Source of the DNA: Gemmiger sp. An194 | GTDB lineage: Bacteria; Bacillota; Clostridia; Oscillospirales; Ruminococcaceae | Assembly: GCF_002160145.1 (NCBI RefSeq) | Contig: NZ_NFKA01000001.1 | Location: 186,001 to 250,000, forward strand | Direction of reading: 5' to 3' | Length of the DNA: 64,000 nt | Shown: in pieces, positions 58,506 to 64,000 of the stretch | Layout of the letters: each line of letters starts with the position of its first letter | Numbering within the stretch: the first letter of the stretch is position 1 | Made by a program: the position numbers and the translations under genes | The notes under the pieces: model-generated | What the model was told of the DNA's origin: nothing | Databases searched by the model: none | What the model saw: only the letters and a program-made list of their open reading frames with translations

Positions 58506-60143
58506 ATGCGGCTGGAATATACAAGGCACTGTGATGTGCTGGTGGCCGGCTCGGGAATTGCCGGGATCATGGCGGCCCTTGCCGCGGCAGGGGCCGGCCG
58601 CTCGGTGATCCTGGCAAGCAGCGGCCCGGTGTTTTCCGGTTCCAGCTTCTACCCTGGAACCTGGGGCCTCGGGCTGATCGGGCCGGAAAACGAAGCTGAC
58701 CGGGAGGATCTGGTCCAGAGTATCCTGGAGGTGGGCTGCGGCATGGCGGACGAAACCATGGTCCGCGCCTTTGTGGCGGGCATCGGCCCGGCCATCGAGG
58801 GCGTAAAGGCCATGGGTGTTCAGCTGAAGGCTGCAGCCGACCAGAATCAAAAGGATTTCATCCCTTGTTTCGACCGCAAGCATCGCAGCTGGAACGGCCT
58901 GCTGTTCGACAGCATGCGTCAGGTCTTCTCCCGTAAAATGGAGGAGACCGGCGTACAGCAGCTGCCCGGCTGCGAGCTGCTGCAGCTGATCAAAACCGGC
59001 GAGCGGGTGAGCGGTGCGGTGATCTGCCAGAAAGGCGAATTGACCGCCATTCGGTGCGGCGCGCTGGTGCTGGCCACCGGCGGCTACGGCGGATTGTTCC
59101 GGGACCGGCTCACCACCGACGATGTGGCAGGCACCGGCCAGTGGCTGGCGCTGGAGGCTGGGGCGGAGCTGGTGAACCTGGAGTTTATGCAGATGATGCC
59201 CGGTTACCTGACTCCCTGCCGAAAAACAATCTTTAACGAGAAGACCTTCCGCTATACCCGCTTGACAGGACCGGACGGAAGGGATATTCTGGAGAACGAA
59301 CCGGACCGGCAGGCTCTTCTGGAGTGCCGGTCCACCCACGGCCCCTTCACCAACCGCCTTGCCTCCAAACGGGTGGATCTGGCCATGGTGAAGGCCACCC
59401 AGGCTGCGCCGGAGCAGGGGGTCACCGTGACCTACGGACCCGAGATCCGGCAGGATACGCCGGAATTCGTGCGAACTTATTTCGACTGGCTCTGGGAGAA
59501 AAAGCATCTGACCATGGATGACCCGGTGCAGATCGCCCCCTTTGCCCATGCGGCAAACGGCGGTGTGCGCATCGATGCTTCCGGCTTTACCGGAGTGCCC
59601 GGGCTGTTTGCCTGCGGTGAGGTGACCGGCGGCATGCATGGTGCAGACCGGATCGGCGGGCTTTCCACCGCCAACGGCCTGGTGTTCGGCAAAAAAGCAG
59701 GCGAGAGTGCCGCGGCCTTTGCGGCGGCTCAGCCTGCGGCCGAAACGGACGAGCCGGTGGAGTTCGAGGCACGGATCATTCCGGACCAGGCCGAGCGCCG
59801 CCGCCGGATGCAGGATGTGATGAGCGAATGCGGTATGGTGGTGCGCAGTGACGAGGCACTGGCCCGGGGCATCGAGCGTCTGGATCAGCTGACCGATGGC
59901 TGTGAATTTACCAGCGGCACCGACGCGGCACAGATCGCGGCCAGCCGCCGCCTGTGGGCCCAGCTGCATCTGGCCCGGGCGATCCTGAGCGTCCAGCGCA
60001 TGCGCACCGAGAGCCGGGGTTCCCATTATCGGGCGGATTACCCGGAACGGGACCCGGCGTTGGAAAAGCGCATTCTGGTGCGGATGCAGGGCGGTACGGC
60101 CCAGGCTGCTTTTGAGCAAAAACCTTGCAGAAAAGAGGTTTGA
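58506..60143 (+). CDS. FAD-dependent oxidoreductase, FAD_binding_2 (fumarate reductase/L-aspartate oxidase-like)
   Basis: 545 residues from ATG 58506, two bases after the OppF stop. FAD motif HCDVLVAGSGIAGIMAALAA (about 8-27), VLATGGYGGLFRDR (about 191-204), AHAANGGVRIDASG (H-x4-GG, the position of a catalytic His in the fold), and the late GLFACGEVTGGMHGADRIGG then LSTANGLVFGKKAGESAA. These follow the fumarate reductase/succinate dehydrogenase/L-aspartate oxidase fold; a helical C-terminal domain (about 440-540) resembles that of NadB/SdhA. It is tightly inside the sialic-acid operon, where no such enzyme is standard, so a redox step on a sialic acid or related sugar is suspected. Substrate unknown. 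Confidence 0.85.
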   Translation: MRLEYTRHCDVLVAGSGIAGIMAALAAAGAGRSVILASSGPVFSGSSFYPGTWGLGLIGPENEADREDLVQSILEVGCGMADETMVRAFVAGIGPAIEGVKAMGVQLKAAADQNQKDFIPCFDRKHRSWNGLLFDSMRQVFSRKMEETGVQQLPGCELLQLIKTGERVSGAVICQKGELTAIRCGALVLATGGYGGLFRDRLTTDDVAGTGQWLALEAGAELVNLEFMQMMPGYLTPCRKTIFNEKTFRYTRLTGPDGRDILENEPDRQALLECRSTHGPFTNRLASKRVDLAMVKATQAAPEQGVTVTYGPEIRQDTPEFVRTYFDWLWEKKHLTMDDPVQIAPFAHAANGGVRIDASGFTGVPGLFACGEVTGGMHGADRIGGLSTANGLVFGKKAGESAAAFAAAQPAAETDEPVEFEARIIPDQAERRRRMQDVMSECGMVVRSDEALARGIERLDQLTDGCEFTSGTDAAQIAASRRLWAQLHLARAILSVQRMRTESRGSHYRADYPERDPALEKRILVRMQGGTAQAAFEQKPCRKEV

Positions 60144-60149
60144 AGTACA

Positions 60150-60599
60150 ATGATCTATACCAATTACCAGCAGATGGAGCGTTATCTGGGCGTGAGCGAC
60201 GCGCTGGATACCGCCATCCACTATCTGAAAACGGCCGACCTGAGCCAGTTGCAGTTCGGCCGCAACGATGTGGACGGCGACAACGTTTACATCAACCGTT
60301 TTGATTACGACACGCTGCCGCTGGACAAGGCCGCCTGGGAGGGACACGCCCAGTACGCCGACATCCACGTGCTGCTCAGCGGCGAGGAGAAGATCGGCGT
60401 GACCGATGTCTCCCGCCTGACGGCCACCACCCGGGATGAGGCCACTGATTTCATTGGCTACGAGGGCCCGGTGGAGACCTGGTTCACCATGCACCCCGGC
60501 GATGTTCTGGTGGTTTTCCCCGAGGACGTTCATATGGTGAAGGTGCAGCTGAACGGCGAGGCACATGTGCAGAAAGCTGTGTTTAAAGTGCGGGCTTAA
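60150..60599 (+). CDS. YhcH/YjgK/YiaL (DUF386) family protein, copy 2
   Basis: 149 residues, six bases after the flavoprotein stop, with AAAAGAGGTTTGAAGTACA upstream (19 of these 20 bases include GAGG). It begins MIYTNYQQMERYLGVSDAL, holds GHAQYADIHVLLSGEEKIGV (metal-ligand block, about 69-88) and HPGDVLVVFPEDVHMVKVQ. Clear paralogue of 51846-52316 in the same regulon, though divergent, which suggests different anomeric substrates or simple duplication. Closer in look to the classical EbgC/YiaL type. Confidence 0.92.
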   Translation: MIYTNYQQMERYLGVSDALDTAIHYLKTADLSQLQFGRNDVDGDNVYINRFDYDTLPLDKAAWEGHAQYADIHVLLSGEEKIGVTDVSRLTATTRDEATDFIGYEGPVETWFTMHPGDVLVVFPEDVHMVKVQLNGEAHVQKAVFKVRA

Positions 60600-60615
60600 A
60601 CCGCAGTTTAAATAA

Positions 60616-60710
60616 GGCAATGCCGCACAATTCCAGGTGGTGGAGCATGCCGGAAAATTTTGGCGTGAAACGCTGCCTGAGGCGTTCGCTGTGGATTGCG
60701 CAGTGTTGCC
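60616..60710 (-). repeat. 95-bp fold-back repeat with terminal inverted repeats (copy B)
   Basis: Left end GGCAATGCCGCACAATTCC (60616-60634), right end GGATTGCGCAGTGTTGCC (60693-60710), inverse of each other with few mismatches. Reverse-complemented it matches the two outer parts of 6776-6948 (including CTCCACCACCTGGAATTG and the CCAAAATTTTCCG core) with the central ~78 bases missing. ATAA directly precedes and follows it, a possible 4-bp target duplication. It lies between YhcH copy 2 and nanA. Confidence 0.8.
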
Positions 60711-60765
60711 ATAAGTCTTTGCGGACGAATTTTTAGGTGTATTTCCAAAAAAGGAGAGGAAAAAC

Positions 60766-61683
60766 ATGAAAGACATTTCCAAGTACCAGGGCATTATTCC
60801 CGCGTTTTACGCTTGCTACGACGACGAAGGCAACATCAGCGTGGAGCGCACCAAAGAACTGACCCGTTACTTTATCAAGAAGGGCGTTAAGGGCGTATAC
60901 GTTTGCGGTTCCTCCGGCGAGTGCATTTATCAGAGCAAGGAAGAACGCAAGCAGACCCTGGAGGCTGTGATGAGCGAGGCCAAGGGCAAGCTGACCGTGA
61001 TCGCCCACGTTGCCTGCAACAACACCGCCGACAGCATGGAGCTGGCTGCTCATGCCGAGAGCCTGGGCGTTGACGCCATCGCCTCCATTCCTCCCATCTA
61101 CTTCAAGCTGCCCGAGCACGCCATCGCTCAGTACTGGAACGACATTTCCTCCGCCGCTCCCAACACCGATTTCGTGATCTACAACATCCCGCAGCTGGCC
61201 GGCGTGGCCCTGACCATGCCCCTGTTCCGCGAGATGCGCAAGAACCCCCGCGTTGCCGCTGTGAAGAACAGCAGCATGCCCGTACAGGACATCCAGATGT
61301 TCAAGATGGAAGGCGGCCCGGACTTCGTTGTATTCAACGGTCCCGACGAGCAGTTCATCTCTGGCCGTGCCATGGGCGCTGACGGCGGCATCGGCGGTAC
61401 CTACGCTGTAATGCCCGAGCTGCTGCTGAAGGCTGACGAGCTGCTGAAGGCCGGCAAGGTCAAGGAAGCTGCCGCGGTTCAGTACGCCATCGACGCCATC
61501 ATCTACGCCATGTGCGCCTGCAAGGGCAACCTGTACGCTGTGATGAAGGAGATTCTGCGCATCCGTGAGAATCTGGACATCGGCGGCGTTCGCAAGCCCC
61601 TGCCCAACCTGTTCCCCGAGGATATGGAGCAGGTCAAGAAGTGCGCCAAGATGATCGACGAGGCCATTGCCAAGTTCTGCTGA
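60766..61683 (+). CDS. nanA: N-acetylneuraminate lyase (DHDPS/NAL family)
   Basis: 305 residues. It splits sialic acid into ManNAc and pyruvate by a Schiff base. GSSGECIYQSKEERKQTLEA (about 45-64) matches the GS/TGE motif that binds the pyruvate carboxylate; VIYNIPQLAGV holds the catalytic Tyr; the Schiff-base lysine is in VAAVKNSSMPVQ (about 163-174); IGGTYAVMP is the family C-terminal turn. Sialic-acid use is supported by the AGE, YhcH and RpiR neighbours; a different DHDPS-family substrate is less likely. AAAGGAGAGG precedes the ATG. The fold-back repeat copy B lies just upstream. Confidence 0.9.
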   Translation: MKDISKYQGIIPAFYACYDDEGNISVERTKELTRYFIKKGVKGVYVCGSSGECIYQSKEERKQTLEAVMSEAKGKLTVIAHVACNNTADSMELAAHAESLGVDAIASIPPIYFKLPEHAIAQYWNDISSAAPNTDFVIYNIPQLAGVALTMPLFREMRKNPRVAAVKNSSMPVQDIQMFKMEGGPDFVVFNGPDEQFISGRAMGADGGIGGTYAVMPELLLKADELLKAGKVKEAAAVQYAIDAIIYAMCACKGNLYAVMKEILRIRENLDIGGVRKPLPNLFPEDMEQVKKCAKMIDEAIAKFC

Positions 61684-61699
61684 TCGGAACGGAACATTC

Positions 61700-61731
61700 A
61701 GCCCGGACCCTGCGCTGGCAGGGCCCGGGCT
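61700..61731 (+). terminator. Weak hairpin between nanA and the epimerase gene
   Basis: 14-bp stem (AGCCCGGACCCTGC / GCAGGGCCCGGGCT, one mismatch) with loop GCTG; only TT follows, so processing, mRNA stabilisation or partial termination. Confidence 0.6.
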
Positions 61732-61790
61732 TTCAGAGATTTTAACAAGCGGCCCTTTTGAGCCGCTTCGCACAAGGAGTTGTGATTATC

Positions 61791-63002
61791 ATGGATAAGC
61801 ATGCAGAGCAATTGAAAGAGTATCAGAAGTGGGTTCGCGAGGAGCTGGAGCGCAGCGTGAACTTCTGGCTGAAGAACGGCATGGACCACGAGCACGGCGG
61901 CGTTTACACCTGCCTGGATCGTACCGGCAAGCTGTTCAGCACCGACAAGAGCGTCTGGTTCCAGGGCCGCTGCGCCTGGACCTTCTCCTACCTGTGCCAC
62001 GTGTATGGCAAGAAGCAGGAGTGGCTGGACGCCGCCAAGAGCTGCCTGGACTTCATGGAGAAATACTGCATCAACCGGGAAGCCGGCGACCGCATGTACT
62101 TCACCGTGACCGCCGACGGCAAGCCCCTGCGTCAGCGCCGTTACTGCTTCTCCGAGGGCTTCTACGCCATCGCCAACGCCGAGTACTACGGCGTGACCGG
62201 TGAGAAGGAGTGCATCGAGCGCGCCCGCCGTGCCTACGAGCTGATCTATCAGCTGAACAACGGCCTGATTAAGGACCCCACCGGCATGGGCCCCAAGACC
62301 ATTCCCGAGACCCGCACCGGCCGCGCTCTGGCCGATCCCATGATCTACCTGAACATCACCGCCGTGATGCGCCGCTGCGACCCCGAGAACACCGCGCTGT
62401 ATGAAGCCCGTGCCAAGGAGTGCTGCGAGACCATCTTCAAGTACCACTTCAAGCCCGAGCTGAAGTGCACTCTGGAGAGTGTTGGCCCCAACGGCGAGCT
62501 GCAGATGGACTACACCGCCGGCCGTGTGGTCAACCCCGGCCATGACATCGAGTGCAGCTGGTTCGTGATGGAGCAGGCCAAGCACACCGGCGACGAGGAG
62601 CTGCGCAAGAAGGCCCAGACCCTGTTCGACTACGCCTACGAGGGCGGCTGGGACAAGGAGTACGGCGGCCTGCTGTACTTCATCGACTGCAAGGGCCTGC
62701 CCCCGGAGGCTTACGAGCATGACATGAAGCTGTGGTGGCCTCACAACGAGCTGCTCATCGCCAGCATGATGATCTACCGCGACACCCAGGACGAGAAATA
62801 CCTGAAGATCTTCGACGAGACCCTGGAGTACTGCAAGAAGGTGTTCAGCGATCCCGAGTACGGCGACTGGTACGGCTACCTGCGACGCGACGGCAAGCCC
62901 ACCGAGCCTGCCTGCAAGGGCTCCACCTTCAAGGGCCCCTTCCATCTGCCCCGCTGCCTGATGATGGTGGATCAGCTGATCGACGAGATCCTGGCCCGCT
63001 GA
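61791..63002 (+). CDS. N-acylglucosamine 2-epimerase (AGE family)
   Basis: 403 residues from ATG 61791 (AAGGAG eleven bases upstream), usual AGE length. The (alpha/alpha)6-barrel family motifs include DHEHGGVYTCLDRTGKLF near the N-terminus, WFQGRCAWTFSYLC, YFTVTADGKPLRQRRYCFSE, NPGHDIECSWFVMEQA (about 256-271) and LWWPHNELLIASMM (about 317-330), with His and Arg residues of the catalytic pocket. It should convert ManNAc to GlcNAc, replacing NanK/NanE. High-expression codon style. Followed by a terminator. Confidence 0.92.
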   Translation: MDKHAEQLKEYQKWVREELERSVNFWLKNGMDHEHGGVYTCLDRTGKLFSTDKSVWFQGRCAWTFSYLCHVYGKKQEWLDAAKSCLDFMEKYCINREAGDRMYFTVTADGKPLRQRRYCFSEGFYAIANAEYYGVTGEKECIERARRAYELIYQLNNGLIKDPTGMGPKTIPETRTGRALADPMIYLNITAVMRRCDPENTALYEARAKECCETIFKYHFKPELKCTLESVGPNGELQMDYTAGRVVNPGHDIECSWFVMEQAKHTGDEELRKKAQTLFDYAYEGGWDKEYGGLLYFIDCKGLPPEAYEHDMKLWWPHNELLIASMMIYRDTQDEKYLKIFDETLEYCKKVFSDPEYGDWYGYLRRDGKPTEPACKGSTFKGPFHLPRCLMMVDQLIDEILAR

Positions 63003-63040
63003 GCCTCGTCTGCCGACTGACAAAATTACCAAACAAAGCC

Positions 63041-63080
63041 AACCCCTGTACCGGAATTGCCGGTACAGGGGTTCTTTTTG
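63041..63080 (+). terminator. Terminator of the sialic-acid island
   Basis: Perfect 14-bp stem (AACCCCTGTACCGG at 63041-63054, CCGGTACAGGGGTT at 63060-63073) with a 5-base loop, followed by CTTTTTG. Confidence 0.94.
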
Positions 63081-63407
63081 TGGAAAAACATAGTGAGAAA
63101 ATTGGAATTAACGCACATTTTACAGTTCTGCGTGTACAGGAGCAAAAATATTCTGTATACTAAAATAAGAACATGTTCTAAAGCGGGAAAATGTCCATAT
63201 ACTAAACACGCTTGTTCGCGGTGGAAACCAGTCTTTTGAAGGCGGTAAAGAATGCATAAAATAGCAGTAAAAAAGTAGGAAAAACCAAAACCGAAAGTGT
63301 TCGAAAAATCCGCCGCTTTGCCCAACTAAGTGGAAAAAGCATTGTGCAAATATGCTAAAAGCAAAAAGAAGCAAAATAGTTTTTTGGCAGTATATGACAT
63401 AAAATAC
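63081..63407. other. AT-rich intergenic region upstream of glgB, no gene seen
   Basis: About 330 bp, much richer in A+T than the coding DNA, with no convincing reading frame. It contains the 12-bp palindrome AGAACATGTTCT (63168-63179). The glgB promoter candidate follows directly. Confidence 0.5.
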
Positions 63408-63435
63408 TTGAAAAATATCTTAAAAATGGTATGAT
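63408..63435 (+). promoter_or_regulatory. Candidate promoter of glgB
   Basis: TTGAAA (63408-63413), 16-bp spacer, TATGAT (63430-63435), about 46 bp before the GTG start. Confidence 0.6.
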
Positions 63436-63481
63436 AAAGGTAACGTATTGGGGCGGGAATGCCCCAGGGAGGGAGACAGGC

Positions 63482-64000
63482 GTGAAGAAAGAACATAAAC
63501 ATGCGGAGCTGCCCGTATATTTGTTTAAGCAGGGCAACAATTTTGAGGCTTACCGGTTCTTCGGCGCTCATATGGAACGGCAGGGAGACCGGGAGGGGGT
63601 CGTGTTCCGCACCTGGGCCCCTCACGCGAAAGCAGTATGCATCGTTGGCGATTTCAACAGCTGGGTGCCGGGCAGTCATCCCATGCAGCAGCTGGAGGAC
63701 AGCGGCATCTGGGAAGCGTTTGTTCCGGGCATTCAGGAATACGATGTGTACAAGTACTGCATCACCACGCAGAGCGACGAGCTTCTGTTCAAGGCGGACC
63801 CGTATGCGTTCCATGCGGAGACCCGGCCGTCCAACGGCAGCAAGGTGTACAACCTGGAGGGCTACCAGTGGCAGGACGGTGAGTGGGAAGCCAAGCAGAA
63901 AAAGGCGGACCCCATCAACGCCCCCATGAACATCTACGAGCTGCACGCCGGCAGCTGGAAGGTGAAGGAAAACGGTGATCCGTATAACTACTCCGAGCTG
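63482..64000 (+). CDS. glgB: 1,4-alpha-glucan branching enzyme, N-terminal part
   Basis: 173 codons are inside the window; the frame is open to the end, so the gene is truncated here. GTG 63482 has GGGAGG nine bases upstream. It starts KKEHKHAELPVYLFKQGNNF, followed by the CBM48-like N-terminal module (about 25-115: FRTWAPHAKAVCIVGDFNSW, FVPGIQEYDVYKYCITT, FKADPYAFHAETRPSNGSKV) and the beginning of the GH13 barrel, MNIYELHAGSWKVKENGDP. These are the standard GlgB features. It transfers glucan chains to alpha-1,6 positions in glycogen. Other glg genes are expected downstream. Confidence 0.95.
   Translation, partial: MKKEHKHAELPVYLFKQGNNFEAYRFFGAHMERQGDREGVVFRTWAPHAKAVCIVGDFNSWVPGSHPMQQLEDSGIWEAFVPGIQEYDVYKYCITTQSDELLFKADPYAFHAETRPSNGSKVYNLEGYQWQDGEWEAKQKKADPINAPMNIYELHAGSWKVKENGDPYNYSEL

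Noticed and set aside
58323-60794. Very long minus-strand open frame (over 800 codons) opposite the flavoprotein gene
   Set aside because: No ribosome site or recognisable motif; the plus strand has three clear genes in the same interval.
63168-63179. AGAACATGTTCT palindrome as a LexA/SOS box upstream of glgB
   Set aside because: Half sites are separated by two bases, not the four of the Gram-positive LexA consensus, and glgB is no SOS gene.
63408-63435. Fifth RpiR operator in the glgB promoter (TTGAAAAATATCTT)
   Set aside because: It resembles the ABC promoters only by its -35 and A/T content; the G-A/T-C 13-mer dyad is missing and the strong terminator at 63041 separates glgB from the island.
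1-64000. tRNA, rRNA, CRISPR array, phage or integrase genes
   Set aside because: None was recognised in any intergenic stretch on either strand; no integrase or transposase-like protein was found.

Overview
The window (GC-rich, strong G/C bias at third codon positions, rho-independent terminators, sigma-A type promoters, AGGAGG ribosome sites) looks like a chromosome segment of a Gram-positive Clostridia bacterium, most likely a gut Oscillospiraceae/Ruminococcaceae relative (Faecalibacterium/Gemmiger/Subdoligranulum type). Main reasons: the cmk-plsC-(ispH-rpsA fusion) block typical of Clostridia, a split ThrE exporter, lipoproteins with Gram-positive lipoboxes, a SpoIIQ-like M23 protein, and a BglG-type antiterminated PTS. 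The genus assignment is an inference. No rRNA, tRNA, CRISPR array or complete transposon was seen.

Layout. 1-1047: tail of a glycan/nucleotide-sugar cluster (Gfo/Idh/MocA oxidoreductase C-terminus, CMP-sugar synthetase). 1163-3827: two-gene ThrE-type exporter and a processive-type GT2. 3895-5738 (minus): pseudouridine catabolism psuK-psuG. 5954-6700: M23 membrane protein. 6776-6948: a 173-bp fold-back repeat. 6974-10227 (minus): antiterminator plus PTS IICBA behind a leader carrying a promoter, an RAT site and a terminator. 10292-12580 (minus): EAL-domain c-di-GMP phosphodiesterase. 12772-15724 (minus): two-component system. 15973-22269: six-gene surface-glycan operon (epimerase-like, TIM-barrel isomerase, GT2, FAD oxidoreductase, GtrB-like GT2, GT-C-like membrane protein). 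22254-26811: FAD flavoprotein, cmk, plsC, ispH-rpsA. 27002-28949: deoC and small membrane proteins. 29129-34374: two-component system with three exported proteins. 34458-35935: SGNH hydrolase and ZIP transporter. 36005-41388: lipoprotein, second OmpR-type two-component system, GT-C-like protein. 41400-47159: housekeeping (DUF1385, prmC, recA, recX, rimO, pgsA).

47241-63002 is a sialic-acid utilisation island. A divergent RpiR/SIS repressor faces an ABC importer (solute-binding protein plus two permeases, no ATPase) and a YhcH anomerase-like gene. A second operon encodes a complete Opp/Sat-type ABC importer, an FAD-dependent oxidoreductase and a second YhcH. nanA (sialate lyase) and an AGE-family N-acylglucosamine 2-epimerase follow. 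Four 13-bp sites, each a G, a run of As, a run of Ts and a C, lie in the two control regions, two of them between the -35 and -10 of the two ABC promoters; this suggests one regulon. nanE, nanK, nagA and nagB are absent here; AGE could convert ManNAc to GlcNAc directly. The window ends inside glgB.

Most notable observations: (i) two copies of a previously unnamed (to me) TIR-bounded fold-back repeat at 6776-6948 and 60616-60710; (ii) the shared operator/promoter module of the sialic-acid island; (iii) an FAD_binding_2 flavoprotein embedded in that island, a candidate for an undescribed sialic-acid step; (iv) an in-frame internal Shine-Dalgarno/ATG and candidate internal promoter that could make free S1 from the ispH-rpsA fusion; (v) a four-cysteine insert in the glycan-operon FAD enzyme.
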